64,000 nt of DNA from Blastococcus capsensis (GTDB taxonomy: Bacteria > Actinomycetota > Actinomycetes > Mycobacteriales > Geodermatophilaceae): contig NZ_JASNNW010000020.1 of assembly GCF_030165005.1 (NCBI RefSeq), positions 62,001 through 126,000 of the forward strand, given 5' to 3'. Every line of letters starts with the position of its first letter. The stretch's first letter is position 1. Both the position numbers and the translations under genes were made by a program. The notes beneath the pieces were generated by a model. It had not been told where the DNA came from and searched no databases. It worked only from the letters and a program-made list of their open reading frames with translations. Below, piece after piece: positions 37,094-53,003 of this stretch.

Positions 37094-38782
37094 ATGGACG
37101 GTCGAGCCGAGGGTCGCCCCGGTCGGCCTGCGATCGATGAACCGCTCCGGGACCTGGCCCTGCTGCGCGCCGCCGTCGAAGGTGGACTGGACGGGATGGT
37201 CGTCGTCTCGTCCGACGGCGTCATGATCACCTACAACCGGAAGTTCCAGGAGATCTGGCCCATCCCCGCCGAGATCGTCGCCTCCGGCGACGACGACGCG
37301 GCGCTCGCCTCGGTGCTGGACAAGCTCGTCGACCCGGATGCCTTCCTTGCGCGGGTGCACGACCTCTACGCGCAGGCGTCCGGGGCTGCCCGAGATGAGC
37401 TGCTCCTGCTCGACGGGCGCGTGCTGGACCGGTACGGGACCGGGTTGCGTGGGCCGGACGGCGACTACATCGGGTGGGCCTGGTATTTCCGGGACGTCAC
37501 CGCGGAACGCGCCGCGGCCGTCGACGCCGAGAGACTGGGGGCCTTGGTGGCGGTGGCGCACGCCCTGGCCGACGCGCGCTCGGAGCTGGACGTGCTCTCG
37601 GTCGTCAGCGGTCGCGGCGCGTCCGTGCTCGGCGCCCAAGGGGCGGCGATGTGCCTCGTGGAGCCGGACGGGGCGCACGTGCGCGTCCTCGGGACCACGT
37701 TCTTCGACGAACAGCTGCGCGCCGACGTCGCGGTGCTGCCGGTCGATGCGCCGCTGCCCCTGGTGCACGCAGCCCTGACCGGCAAGCCCCTGTTCCTGGG
37801 TGATCGTGCCGAGGGCCTCCGACAGTTCCCCGGGGCCCTCGAGGTGTACGTCCGGGCACGCACCGAGGCGACCGCTGCCGTGCCGCTCACCGTGCACGGC
37901 AGGACGATCGGGTCGCTGGCCGTCGCCTTCGAGGACCGCAAGCCATGGCGGGTCTCGGACAAGGTGCTCCTCACGGCGCTGGCCGCGCTCACCGCGCTGG
38001 CCCTGGACCGGCTGGCCGCGCAGGCCGCGGAGCGGGAGGCCACCCGGCAGATCCGCCGGCTCTCCGGGAGCCTCCAGCGCAGCCTGCTCACCGCCTTGCC
38101 GCAGTCCGACCGGATGCAGATCGCCGCGCGCTACCAGCCGGCCGCCCGGGAGGCGGAGGTCGGTGGCGACTGGTACGACGCCTTCTCGACCCGGGACGGG
38201 ACCATGACGCTGGTCGTCGGGGACGTCGCCGGGCACGACAGCACGGCGGCCGCCGCAATGGCCCAGGTGCGCAACGTGCTCCGCGGCGTCGCGCAGACGC
38301 TGCAGGCCTCACCGGCGGCGGTCCTCGCCGCGCTGGACGGCGCCCTGGCGAGGCTGCGCATGACGACCCTGGCCACCGCCGTCCTGTGCCAGGCCTGGCC
38401 CAGCGACGACGACCCCAGCGGTCGCACCCTGCGGCTCCGGTGGTCCAACGCCGGGCACCCGCCGCCGCTGCTGCTGCACACCGACGGCCGCTGCGAGCTG
38501 CTCGCCGGCGCCCCGGAGGTCCTGCTGGGCGCGCACGTCGAAGGCCGGCGCACGGACCGCGAGGTCGACATGCCACCGGGAACGGCACTCGTGCTGTACA
38601 CCGACGGGCTCGTCGAGCGCCGGGACCAGCTGCTCGACGACGGCATCGAGCAGCTCCGGCAGGCGGTGGAGGAGCTGCACGGCCTGCCTCCCGAGCGACT
38701 CTGCGAGGAGCTGCTGGCGCGGCTCACCGGCGGCGACAGCGAGGACGACGTCGTCCTGCTCGTCGCGCGCATCGCCGGCTGA
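37094..38782 (+). CDS. PAS-GAF-PP2C (SpoIIE/RsbU-type) phosphatase (copy 1)
   Basis: 562-residue signalling phosphatase. PAS domain at about 25-140 (DGMVVVSSDGVMITYNRKFQ, WAWYFRDVTAERA), GAF at about 155-320, and a C-terminal SpoIIE-type PP2C domain at about 345-562. Metal-binding aspartates are intact in AEVGGDWYDAF, GDVAGHDSTAAAAMAQ, LYTDGLVERRD and DDVVLLVARI; NAGHPPPLLL is also typical. ATG 37094 is preferred over in-frame GTGs 37061 and 37085. Such enzymes dephosphorylate STAS antagonists; the neighbour lacks the serine, so its target may be elsewhere. Confidence 0.88.
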   Translation: MDGRAEGRPGRPAIDEPLRDLALLRAAVEGGLDGMVVVSSDGVMITYNRKFQEIWPIPAEIVASGDDDAALASVLDKLVDPDAFLARVHDLYAQASGAARDELLLLDGRVLDRYGTGLRGPDGDYIGWAWYFRDVTAERAAAVDAERLGALVAVAHALADARSELDVLSVVSGRGASVLGAQGAAMCLVEPDGAHVRVLGTTFFDEQLRADVAVLPVDAPLPLVHAALTGKPLFLGDRAEGLRQFPGALEVYVRARTEATAAVPLTVHGRTIGSLAVAFEDRKPWRVSDKVLLTALAALTALALDRLAAQAAEREATRQIRRLSGSLQRSLLTALPQSDRMQIAARYQPAAREAEVGGDWYDAFSTRDGTMTLVVGDVAGHDSTAAAAMAQVRNVLRGVAQTLQASPAAVLAALDGALARLRMTTLATAVLCQAWPSDDDPSGRTLRLRWSNAGHPPPLLLHTDGRCELLAGAPEVLLGAHVEGRRTDREVDMPPGTALVLYTDGLVERRDQLLDDGIEQLRQAVEELHGLPPERLCEELLARLTGGDSEDDVVLLVARIAG

Positions 38783-38796
38783 GCACAGAACCCTGA

Positions 38797-39873
<1,077 letters not shown>

Positions 39874-39949
39874 GCGGACAGAGGCGTGAGCATCGCAGCG
39901 AGGAACGAGCGAGGAGCGGAGCGCCCCGCGGGAGCGAACGGAGGACATC
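39874..39949 (+). repeat. GAGCATCGCAGCGAGGAACG-type spacer (copy 1)
   Basis: Purine-rich repetitive spacer between argC and argJ. It contains GAGCATCGCAG (39888-39898), which recurs in the last codons of argD (43303-43313). It also provides the GGAGGACATC ribosome site of argJ. Confidence 0.55.
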
Positions 39950-41101
39950 GTGAGCACCACAGCCCCGAAGGGATTCTCCGCCGCCGGCGTCGCGGCGGGG
40001 TTGAAGTCCAACGGTGATCCCGACGTCGCCGTCATCCTCAACACCGGGCCCGACGACGTCGCGGCCGCCGTCTTCACCACCAACCGCTTCCCGGCTGCCC
40101 CCGTGCTGTGGAGCCGGCAGGTGATCGCCGGGCAGCGGGCGCGTGCTGTCGTCCTCAACTCCGGCGGCGCCAACGCCTGTACCGGGCCCGAGGGCTTCCA
40201 GGACACCCACGCCACCGCCGAGCACGCCGCCGCCAGCCTGGGCATCGGCGCGATCGACGTCGCCGTGGCGAGCACCGGGCTGATCGGCGTCCGGCTGCCC
40301 ATGGACAAGCTCAGCGCCGGCATCACCGCCGCGGTGGCGGCGCTGAGCGAGGACGGCGGGGCCGCCGCCGCCCGGGCGATCATGACCACCGACAGCGTGC
40401 CCAAGACGACCGTGGAGCAGCGCGAAGGCTGGTCGGTCGGCGGCATGGCCAAGGGCGCGGGGATGCTCGCGCCCAGCCTGGCCACGATGCTCGTCGTCCT
40501 CACCACCGACGCCGTCGCCGAACCCGACGTCCTGCAGCGGGCGCTGGAGCAGGCCACCAGCGTCAGCTTCGAGCGGGTCGACTCCGACGGGTGCCTGTCG
40601 ACCAACGACACGGTCATCGTGCTGGCCAACGGCGCGAGTGGTGTCACGCCTCCCGAGGAGCAGCTCACCGAGGCGCTCGCCGCGGCGGCGACCGACCTGG
40701 CCATGCAGCTGCTCACCGACGCCGAGGGCTCGACCAAGGACATCGCGATCACCGTCCGCAACGCGGCCAGCGTCGAGGACGCGCTCACCGCAGGCCGGGC
40801 GTGCGCCCGCAACAACCTGCTGAAGACGGCGCTGTTCGGCAACGACCCCAACTGGGGCCGGGTGCTCGCCGCCATCGGCACCACCGACGCCGCCTTCGAG
40901 GCCGACCAGGTCGACGTGACCATCAACGGCGTGACCGTCTGCCGGGGTGGAGCGATCGGTGACCCCCGCGAGGGCGTCGACCTCACCGGCCGGGCGATCA
41001 CGATCGACGTGGACCTGAGGGCCGGCAGCGAGCAGGCCACGATCTGGACCAACGACCTGTCCATCGCCTACGTGCACGAGAACTCGGCCTACTCCACATG
41101 A
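39950..41101 (+). CDS. argJ: Ornithine acetyltransferase / N-acetylglutamate synthase (copy 1)
   Basis: 383-residue bifunctional enzyme of the cyclic arginine pathway, moving acetyl from N-acetylornithine to glutamate. The self-cleavage and nucleophile site is Ala-Thr179 in [27 protein letters not shown] near 70 and [15 protein letters not shown] near 300 are family signatures. GTG 39950 follows GGAGG. ATGA overlap with argB. Confidence 0.96.
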   Translation: MSTTAPKGFSAAGVAAGLKSNGDPDVAVILNTGPDDVAAAVFTTNRFPAAPVLWSRQVIAGQRARAVVLNSGGANACTGPEGFQDTHATAEHAAASLGIGAIDVAVASTGLIGVRLPMDKLSAGITAAVAALSEDGGAAAARAIMTTDSVPKTTVEQREGWSVGGMAKGAGMLAPSLATMLVVLTTDAVAEPDVLQRALEQATSVSFERVDSDGCLSTNDTVIVLANGASGVTPPEEQLTEALAAAATDLAMQLLTDAEGSTKDIAITVRNAASVEDALTAGRACARNNLLKTALFGNDPNWGRVLAAIGTTDAAFEADQVDVTINGVTVCRGGAIGDPREGVDLTGRAITIDVDLRAGSEQATIWTNDLSIAYVHENSAYST

Positions 41102-42116
41102 GCGAGCAGCAGAACCCCGCACCTCAGGACCCGACGCCCCCCGACGTCCGGATCGACGAGGCCACGCCCTCGCCACGGCTGCCGCGCACGGTGGGCACCC
41201 GGCGGGTCATGCGGCGCAAGGACCCGGAGGGCGACACGCAGAAGGTCGCCGTCCTCACCGGGGCGCTGCCGTGGCTCAAGGAGTTCCACGGGAAGGTCGT
41301 CGTCATCAAGTACGGCGGGCACGCCATGGTCGACGACGCCTGCCGCCGGGCCTTCGCCGAGGACATGGTCTTCCTCCGGACCTGCGGCATCCTCCCGGTC
41401 GTCGTGCACGGCGGCGGACCGCAGATCACCGAGATGCTCGGCCGACTGGGCATCAGCAGCGAGTTCCGCGGCGGCCTGCGGGTGACCACGCCGGAGACGA
41501 TCGGCGTCGTCCGGATGGTGCTCACCGGGCAGGTCGGCCCTGACATCGTCGGGCTGATCAACCAGCACGGCCCGATGGCCGTCCACCTGTCCGGGGAGGA
41601 CGGCGGGCTGTTCACCGCCCAGCGGACGGCGGCGATCGTGGCCGGCGAACCGGTCGACGTCGGCCTGGTCGGCGACGTGGTCGCCGTCGACACGACCCCG
41701 GTCACCGCGCTGCTCGATGTGGGCCACATCCCCGTCGTGGCCAGCGTCGCCCCCGACGCGGACGGCGTCGTGCACAACGTGAACGCCGACACCGCCGCGG
41801 CGGCGCTCGCCGCGGCGCTCGGCGCGGTGAAGCTCGTGGTGCTCACCGACGTGGAGGGGCTCTACGCCGACTGGCCCGACCGCGACTCGCTGGTGCAGCA
41901 GATCGACGCCCGAGAGCTGGCCGAGATCCTGCCCACGCTGGACGCCGGGATGATCCCGAAGATGGCCGCCTGCCTGCGCGCGGTCGAGGGCGGGGTGCGC
42001 CGCGCGACCGTCGTCGACGGCCGGACGCCGCACGCCCTGCTGCTGGAGACGTTCACCACCGAGGGGACCGGGACGATGGTCGTCCCGGTATCGACCGAGA
42101 AGGAGGGGCCAGCGAC

Positions 42117-42120
<4 letters not shown>
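41098..42120 (+). CDS. argB: Acetylglutamate kinase (copy 1)
   Basis: 340 residues, longer than the usual 290-300 because of a Pro/Asp-rich N-terminal segment (about 1-45). Kinase core: [10 protein letters not shown] with Lys71, [10 protein letters not shown] near 100 and [20 protein letters not shown] near 228; it phosphorylates N-acetylglutamate, the usual arginine-feedback step. ATG 41098 overlaps the argJ stop and its own stop overlaps argD (ATGA). An internal start would remove the extension but break coupling. Confidence 0.96.
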
Positions 42121-46440
<4,320 letters not shown>

Positions 46441-46447
46441 ACCGCGG

Positions 46448-47116
46448 ATGAGCTCCGTCCCGTCGTCCTCGCCGGAGCCGGGCCACCTCGTCCGCTGGGA
46501 GGACCTGCTCGGGCCTGTCGACGTCGTGGCGCCCGGGCTGCTGGGCTGCTGGCTCGTGACCGACCGGCCGGACGGCAGGGTGGCGCTGCGGCTGACCGAG
46601 GTCGAGGCCTACTCCGGCGAGGGCATGGATCCCGCGGCGCACTCGCACGGCGGTCCGACCCCGCGCTCGGAGATCATGTTCGGCCCGCCGGGCCGGCTCT
46701 ACGTCTACTTCAGCTACGGCGTGCACTGGTGCGCGAACGTCGTGGTCGGCCCGGAGGGGCGCGGGTCGGCGGTGCTCCTGCGGGCCGGCGAGGTCGTGGT
46801 GGGGGAGGAGCTGGTCCGCCGGCGCCGACCCGCCGCTCGCGCCGCCCGTGACCTGGCCCGGGGGCCGGCCCGGCTCACGCAGGCCCTGGGCATCGGCCCG
46901 GACGACCGGGGGTCCGACCTGCTCGATACCGGGAGCGACGTCCGGTTGCACCGGGGCGGACCCCCGGCCGGCGTGTCAGCGGGCCCCCGGGTCGGCATCA
47001 CCAAGGCGACGGAGCTGCCGTGGCGGTTCTGGGAGACCGATGCCCGGTCGGTGAGCCCGTTCCGGGCGGGCGGCAAGCCGCGGCGCGGACGCGCCGGGCA
47101 GGATGGGCCCTCGTGA
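46448..47116 (+). CDS. mpg: 3-methyladenine DNA glycosylase, AAG/MPG type (copy 1)
   Basis: 222-residue alkyl-purine DNA glycosylase. [32 protein letters not shown] with the catalytic Glu near 53, and [20 protein letters not shown] near 85. ATG 46448 lies 8 bp after argH; the GTGA end overlaps tyrS. The C-terminal tail is basic ([13 protein letters not shown]). Confidence 0.93.
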   Translation: MSSVPSSSPEPGHLVRWEDLLGPVDVVAPGLLGCWLVTDRPDGRVALRLTEVEAYSGEGMDPAAHSHGGPTPRSEIMFGPPGRLYVYFSYGVHWCANVVVGPEGRGSAVLLRAGEVVVGEELVRRRRPAARAARDLARGPARLTQALGIGPDDRGSDLLDTGSDVRLHRGGPPAGVSAGPRVGITKATELPWRFWETDARSVSPFRAGGKPRRGRAGQDGPS

Positions 47117-48390
47117 GTGACGTCATCGACGACCTGCAGCGCCGTGGGCTGATCGCCCAGAGCACCGACGAGGCGGCCCTGCGCGCCCACCTCGCCGACG
47201 GGCCGATCACCTACTACTGCGGCTTCGACCCGACTGCGCAGAGCCTGCACGTGGGTCACCTCGTGCAGTTCATGGTGTTGCGGGCTCTGCAGCGCGCCGG
47301 TCACCAGCCGATCGTCCTCGTCGGCGGGGCCACCGGGTTGATCGGTGACCCGCGGCCGTCGGCGGAACGCCAGCTCAACGCACCGGCCGTCGTCGCCGCC
47401 TGGGTGGAGAGCATCCGCCGCCAGGTGGCGCCCTTCCTGGAGCTGCCCGCCGAGGCCGACGGGCTCAGCGCCCCGATCTACGTGGACAACCTCGACTGGA
47501 CCGCACAACTGTCGGCCATCGACTTCCTGCGGGGCCTGGGCAAGCACTTCCGGGTCGGCAAGATGCTGGCCAAGGAAGCCGTCTCCGCGCGGCTGAACTC
47601 CGAGGCCGGCATCAGCTACACCGAGTTCAGCTACCAGATCCTCCAGGCCAACGACTACCTCGAGCTGTTCCGCAGGCACGGGGTCACGCTCCAGACCGGC
47701 GGCTCGGACCAGTGGGGGAATCTCACCGCCGGCATCGACCTGATCCGCCGGACCGAGGCCGCCCCCGTGCACGCGCTGTCCACCCCGTTGGTCACCAAGT
47801 CCGACGGCACGAAGTTCGGGAAGTCCGAAGGCGGCACGGTCTGGCTGGACCCCGCGCTGACGTCGCCGTACGCGTTCTTCCAGTTCTGGCTCAACGCCGA
47901 CGACGCCGACGCCCGCACCTGGCTGCCGCTGTTCTCGGAGCGGCCGGCCGAGGAGATCGCGGCGCTGGTCGCCGAGAGCGTCGAACGACCGGCGGCCCGG
48001 ACGGCGCAGCGCGCGCTCGCCGAGGACCTGACCCGGCTGGTGCACGGACCCGACCAGCTCCGCCAGGCGGAAGCTGCGGGACGGGCACTGTTCGGCAGGG
48101 AGGAGCTGGCCTCGCTGGACGACGGCACGCTGACGGCCGCGCTGCAGGAGGCCGGTGGCATCACCGTGCACGGCGAGATGCCGAGCATCGCCCAGCTGCT
48201 GCAGCAGACCGGCCTGGTCGCCAGCCTGTCGGAGGCCCGCAGGACCGTGAAGGAGGGCGGGGCCTATCTCAACAACGAGCGGGTCACCGATGCCGAGGCC
48301 GCGCCCTCCGCGGATGCGTGGCTGCCCGGTGGCTGGCTCGTCCTGCGCCGTGGGCGTCGCTCGATCGCGGGCGTGCGGCGGGGCGACTGA
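47113..48390 (+). CDS. tyrS: Tyrosyl-tRNA synthetase (copy 1, complete)
   Basis: 425-residue class I TyrRS. HVGH at 46-49 is the HIGH motif and KFGKS at 234-238 the KMSKS loop; [10 protein letters not shown] and [19 protein letters not shown] are typical. A C-terminal S4 domain lies at about 355-420 (SLSEARRTVKEGGAYLNNER). GTG 47113 overlaps the mpg stop. A promoter resembling those of rRNA operons follows 75 bp after the stop. Confidence 0.97.
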   Translation: MSDVIDDLQRRGLIAQSTDEAALRAHLADGPITYYCGFDPTAQSLHVGHLVQFMVLRALQRAGHQPIVLVGGATGLIGDPRPSAERQLNAPAVVAAWVESIRRQVAPFLELPAEADGLSAPIYVDNLDWTAQLSAIDFLRGLGKHFRVGKMLAKEAVSARLNSEAGISYTEFSYQILQANDYLELFRRHGVTLQTGGSDQWGNLTAGIDLIRRTEAAPVHALSTPLVTKSDGTKFGKSEGGTVWLDPALTSPYAFFQFWLNADDADARTWLPLFSERPAEEIAALVAESVERPAARTAQRALAEDLTRLVHGPDQLRQAEAAGRALFGREELASLDDGTLTAALQEAGGITVHGEMPSIAQLLQQTGLVASLSEARRTVKEGGAYLNNERVTDAEAAPSADAWLPGGWLVLRRGRRSIAGVRRGD

Positions 48391-48465
48391 CCCGCGGCCC
48401 CGGGCGGCTTGCCGCCTGCTCGGGGTGCCCGCGCGGCGGCGTGGCGGGCGTCACGGGGGCCGGGT

Positions 48466-48742
<277 letters not shown>

Positions 48743-48797
48743 ACGGTCGCGGTCCGACGAGGAAGGTCACCCCCGTGCCCGCTGGAGGAGTCGAGCA

Positions 48798-51260
48798 GTG
48801 AAGGTCCCCGTCAGCTGGCTGTCCGAGCTCGTCGACCTCCCGGCGGGCATCTCCGTCCAGGAGCTCGACGACGCCTTCGTGCGGCTCGGCTTCGAGGTGG
48901 AGGACGTCCTCCGACCCCCGGTCACCACCGGCCCGCTCGTGGTCGGCCGGGTGCTGGAGATCGAGGAACTCACCGGTTTCAAGAAGCCGATCCGCTACTG
49001 CCAGGTCGAGGTGGGGGAGGCCGAAGCTCGCGGCATCGTCTGCGGCGCCCGGAACTTCGCCGTCGGAGACCTCGTCGTGGCCGCCCTGCCCGGAGCCGTG
49101 CTGCCCGGCGACTTCGCGATCGCCGCCCGGAAGACCTACGACCACGTCTCCGACGGGATGATCTGCTCGGTCCGCGAGCTGGGCATCGGCGAGGACCACG
49201 CCGGCATCCTGGTGCTGGGGCAGGACGGCTTCGAGCCGGGCACCCCGGCGGCCGACGTGCTGGGCCTGGACGACGTCGTCTTCGACCTCGACGTCACGCC
49301 CGACCGCGGCTACGCCATGTCGATGCGCGGCATCGCCCGCGACCTGGCCGGCGTGCTCGGCGTCCCCTGGCGGGACCCCGCGGGCCTGCCGCTGCCGGAC
49401 TGGTCCGGGGCGCCCGCGTGGGAGGTTGCCGTCACCGACGCCGACCGCTGCGACCGCTTCTCGATGCTGGCGCTGGAGGGTCTCGACCCGGCCGCGCCCA
49501 GCCCGTGGGCGCTGCGCCGGCGGCTCGCCCAGTGCGGGGTGCGCAGCATCTCCCTGGCCGTCGACGTCACCAACTACGTGATGCTCGAGCTGGGCCAGCC
49601 GATGCACGCCTTCGACCGCGACACCGTGACCGGGCCGATCACCGTCCGCCGGGCGACGGCGGGGGAGCGGCTGACCACCCTGGACGGCGCCGACCGCGCG
49701 CTCACCGACGACGACCTGCTGATCACCGACCGGTCCGGCCCGATCGGGCTGGCCGGGGTCATGGGCGGGGCGTCCACCGAGATCGGCGACGCGACTCGCG
49801 CGGTGCTGCTGGAGGCCGCGCACTGGGAGCAGACGGGCATCTCCCGCGGCGTCCGCCGGCACCGGCTGCCCAGCGAGGCCGGCAAGCGCTTCGAGCGTGG
49901 CACGGACCCCGAGGTGACGGTGGTGGCGCTGGCCCGCGCCGCCGCGTTGCTCGTCGAGCACGGCGGGGCGCGAGTGGCCGGGGCGCCGGTCGACGTCGAC
50001 ACCCGCGGCCCGCGCCCGGTCATCGCGCTCGACGCCGGGCTGCCCGGCCGGATCGCCGGGGTCGAGTACCCGCACACCCAGGTCGTCGAGGTGCTGGAGG
50101 CCATCGGCGCCGAGGTGGCCGGCGGGGGCGACGCGCTGCGGGTCACCCCGCCGCCCTGGCGGGGCGACCTGCGCGAGTCGGCCGATCTGGTCGAAGAGGT
50201 GGTGCGGTTCCGCGGGTTCGACGAGATCCCCTCGATCCTGCCGACCGCCCCGCCCGGCCGCGGGCTCACCGAGCGGCAGCGCCGGCGGCGCAGCATCGGC
50301 CGCGCCCTCGCCGCGGCCGGCTACGTGGAGGCCCCGGCCTTCCCGTTCCTCGGCGCCGCGCAGCTCGACGCGCTGGGCCTGCCCGAGGACGACGAGCGCC
50401 GTCGGGTGAACACCGTGCGCAACCCGCTGTCGGAGGAGGCGCCGGCGCTGCGGACGACGCTGCTGCCCGGGCTGCTGGCTTCGCTGGCCCGCAACCTCGC
50501 CCGCGGGCAGCGCGACGTCGCCGTCTTCGAGCACGGGTCGGTGTTCCCCGGCGGGGAGCGCACCGCCGCCCCGCTGCCCGGTGTCGACGAGCGTCCCGAC
50601 GACGCCACCCTCGCTGCCCTGCTGGGTGCGGTGCCACCGCAGCCGTGGCACGTGGCCGTGGCGCTCACCGGACAGCGCGAGCCCCGCGGCTGGTGGGGCC
50701 CGGGCCGTCCGGCGGAGTGGGCCGACGCGGTGCAGGCCGCCCGCGTCGTGGCCGAGGCCGCCGGGGCCGAGCTCACCGTGCGCGCCGGCGACCGGGCACC
50801 GTGGCACCCGGGCCGGTGCGCCGAGCTGCTGGTCGGCGACCGGGTGATCGGGTACGCCGGCGAGCTGCACCCCCGGGTGTGCGCCGCGCTGGACCTGCCG
50901 CCACGCACGTCGGGAATGGAGCTGGACGCCGACGCGCTGCCGGCGCCGACCGTGCCGCAAGCACCCTCCATCTCCACCTTCCCGCCGGTCCTGCTCGACC
51001 TCGCCCTGGTCGTGACCGACGAGGTGCCCGCGGCCGACGTCGCAGCCGCACTCCGCGCGGGCGCCGGGGAGCTGTTGGAGTCGCTCCGGCTCTTCGACGT
51101 CTACACGGGCGCCCCTGTACCGGCGGGCTCGCGGTCGCTGGCGTACGCGCTCACGCTGCGGGCGCCGGACCGGACGCTCACCGGCGAGGAGGCGACCGCC
51201 GTGCGCGACGCCGCGCTGGCCGAGGCCGCGGCGGCCACCGGGGCGGAACTCCGTGGGTGA
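48798..51260 (+). CDS. pheT: Phenylalanyl-tRNA synthetase beta subunit (copy 2)
   Basis: Identical to the gene at 32632-35094 (820 residues, all domains). In this copy it has no complete pheS in front; instead the rRNA-like promoter at 48466 lies 304 bp upstream of its start. Beta subunit in excess over alpha would be expected if it is expressed. Confidence 0.95.
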   Translation: MKVPVSWLSELVDLPAGISVQELDDAFVRLGFEVEDVLRPPVTTGPLVVGRVLEIEELTGFKKPIRYCQVEVGEAEARGIVCGARNFAVGDLVVAALPGAVLPGDFAIAARKTYDHVSDGMICSVRELGIGEDHAGILVLGQDGFEPGTPAADVLGLDDVVFDLDVTPDRGYAMSMRGIARDLAGVLGVPWRDPAGLPLPDWSGAPAWEVAVTDADRCDRFSMLALEGLDPAAPSPWALRRRLAQCGVRSISLAVDVTNYVMLELGQPMHAFDRDTVTGPITVRRATAGERLTTLDGADRALTDDDLLITDRSGPIGLAGVMGGASTEIGDATRAVLLEAAHWEQTGISRGVRRHRLPSEAGKRFERGTDPEVTVVALARAAALLVEHGGARVAGAPVDVDTRGPRPVIALDAGLPGRIAGVEYPHTQVVEVLEAIGAEVAGGGDALRVTPPPWRGDLRESADLVEEVVRFRGFDEIPSILPTAPPGRGLTERQRRRRSIGRALAAAGYVEAPAFPFLGAAQLDALGLPEDDERRRVNTVRNPLSEEAPALRTTLLPGLLASLARNLARGQRDVAVFEHGSVFPGGERTAAPLPGVDERPDDATLAALLGAVPPQPWHVAVALTGQREPRGWWGPGRPAEWADAVQAARVVAEAAGAELTVRAGDRAPWHPGRCAELLVGDRVIGYAGELHPRVCAALDLPPRTSGMELDADALPAPTVPQAPSISTFPPVLLDLALVVTDEVPAADVAAALRAGAGELLESLRLFDVYTGAPVPAGSRSLAYALTLRAPDRTLTGEEATAVRDAALAEAAAATGAELRG

Positions 51261-52119
51261 GAAAGGACCCCGTCCTCCCCACCCTTCGCACGCTCAGGGC
51301 GGGTCCCGGGACGGGGCCGCCCTGTCAGGTGCGGTTGCGCTGGTCACCGGCGCGTCCACCGGTATCGGGCGGCACCTGGTCGAGGGGCTGGCCGCCCGCG
51401 GCATGGCCGTGGCCGGCCTGGCCCGCACCGAGGGCCTCCTGCGGACGGCGATGGCGGAGGTCGCGGACGCCACGGGCGGCCGCACGCTGGCCGTGGCCGC
51501 CGACGTCACCGACCGCGCGTCGGTGGAGGCGGCGGTGGGGGAGGTGCGGGAGCAGCTCGGACCGGTCGACCTGCTGGTCAACAACGCCGGGCTGATCGAC
51601 GAGTACGAGGTCCCCGTCTGGGAGGCCGACCCCGACCAGTGGTGGGAGGTCGTGTCCAGCCACATCCGCGGTGCCCAGCTGACCATCCGCACGCTGGTTC
51701 CGTGGATGGTGCTGCGCAACCGGGGCCGGGTGGTGAACATCGCCAGCGGCATGAGCACCCGGGCCAACCCGGACTACTCGGCCTACGCGGTGGCGAAGAC
51801 CGGGCTGATGCGGCTCACCGAGTCGCTGGCCACCGCGCTGGAGGGTTCGGACGTGCATGCCTTCGATGTCGCGCCGGGCGTCGTGGACACCCCGATGACC
51901 CGCTCCATGCACATGTGGCAGGGCAACACCTCCTGGACGCCGCCGGAGCGGGTCGTGGAGATCATCGCGGCGATCGCCGCCGGCGAGCTCGACGCGTGGT
52001 CGGGCCGTTTCCTCCGCGCCGGGGCCGACGATCTCGAGACACTGCGCTCGGTGGCCCCGGACGGCGCCGCCCGCCGGCTCCGCCTGCGTCCCTACGGAGA
52101 CGCCGACCCGCTCGGGTGA
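51253..52119 (+). CDS. Short-chain dehydrogenase/reductase (copy 2)
   Basis: Identical to 35087-35953, including the N-terminus read through hairpin element C (here 51263-51318). Confidence 0.82.
   Translation: MGEKGPRPPHPSHAQGGSRDGAALSGAVALVTGASTGIGRHLVEGLAARGMAVAGLARTEGLLRTAMAEVADATGGRTLAVAADVTDRASVEAAVGEVREQLGPVDLLVNNAGLIDEYEVPVWEADPDQWWEVVSSHIRGAQLTIRTLVPWMVLRNRGRVVNIASGMSTRANPDYSAYAVAKTGLMRLTESLATALEGSDVHAFDVAPGVVDTPMTRSMHMWQGNTSWTPPERVVEIIAAIAAGELDAWSGRFLRAGADDLETLRSVAPDGAARRLRLRPYGDADPLG
51263..51318 (+). repeat. Post-stop hairpin element, copy C duplicate
   Basis: Same as 35097-35152, carried along by the duplication; not an independent member of the family. Confidence 0.75.
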
Positions 52120-52274
52120 CGGCGGGTCAGCCCCGGGCCGCCAGTGCGACGCGTCGGGATCGTGACCCTTGCTCCCCGATGTGCCGCCTGGCACGGTCCG
52201 AGAACCGTCGGTTTCCCCACTGCCGGGCGCACGGACAGGTCGGAACCAGCTCCACGAGGTCCGAGGTGAGGCGC

Positions 52275-52628
52275 ATGTCGTCGTCCAGGGCAGCTCAGGG
52301 GCTGATCCTCGTCTCCCTGGTGGGCGTCGTCGCCGTCTCGGGCTGGTACGGGCGCGTGGCCTGGGAGGACAGCGGCTCGTTCGCCTTCGTCCTCTTCGGC
52401 GTCCCCGCGCTGTGGGCGGCCGTCGCGCTGTGGGCGGAGCGTCCGGCCGGAACGATGGTGGCTCCCGCGGTCATCGCGGTGCTCGGGCTGGTCTCCGTCG
52501 GATGGTCGCTGGTCACGGGCCTGGGCATCGGTCCGCTCTTCGTGGTGCCGTCCTTCCTGCTGCTCCTGGCGGCCGGGCGCGCGTGGAGCGGCAGCGGGCG
52601 GAACGGCTCGCCGCCGGCGCGAACCTGA
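52275..52628 (+). CDS. Small four-TM membrane protein (copy 2)
   Basis: Identical to 36109-36462; function unknown. Confidence 0.65.
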   Translation: MSSSRAAQGLILVSLVGVVAVSGWYGRVAWEDSGSFAFVLFGVPALWAAVALWAERPAGTMVAPAVIAVLGLVSVGWSLVTGLGIGPLFVVPSFLLLLAAGRAWSGSGRNGSPPART

Positions 52629-52667
52629 CCGACCCCGGCCGGCGTCCCGGCTGAGCCGGTCGGTGGG

Positions 52668-53003
52668 TCAGGCGACCGTCGCGAACAGCCGGGTGGCGCC
52701 GGCGATGTCGACCAGTCGGCGCACCGTCGGCGAGGGTCGCCGTAGCTCCGGCAGGCGGCCCGTCCGCCTGGCCGCCTCGGTCTCCCGGACCACCAGCCGC
52801 AGACCGCGGGCGTCCAGGAACGTCGCCGCGGAGACGTCGACCGCGACCGGCGCCCGCTCGTGGGTCTGGTTCCTGGCGTTCCAGAGCGCGACGACGACGG
52901 TGTCCACCTCGCCCTGCAGCCGGAGCACCGGCCCGGCCTCCTCGTCCACCAGGTCGATGGTGCCGTGGGGCTGCGCGGCGGCGCCCTCCTCGAGGATCTG
53001 CAC
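52668..53003 (-). CDS. STAS-domain protein (copy 2)
   Basis: Identical to 36502-36837, with the same Asp-Ala-Arg-Gly switch lacking the serine. It is transcribed against any read-through from the junction promoter. Confidence 0.82.
   Translation of the reverse strand: MQILEEGAAAQPHGTIDLVDEEAGPVLRLQGEVDTVVVALWNARNQTHERAPVAVDVSAATFLDARGLRLVVRETEAARRTGRLPELRRPSPTVRRLVDIAGATRLFATVA

Noticed and set aside
48403-48416. Short inverted repeat GGCGGC-TT-GCCGCC after tyrS as a terminator
   Set aside because: Only six base pairs with a 2-nt loop and no T run; too weak to call in DNA of this composition.
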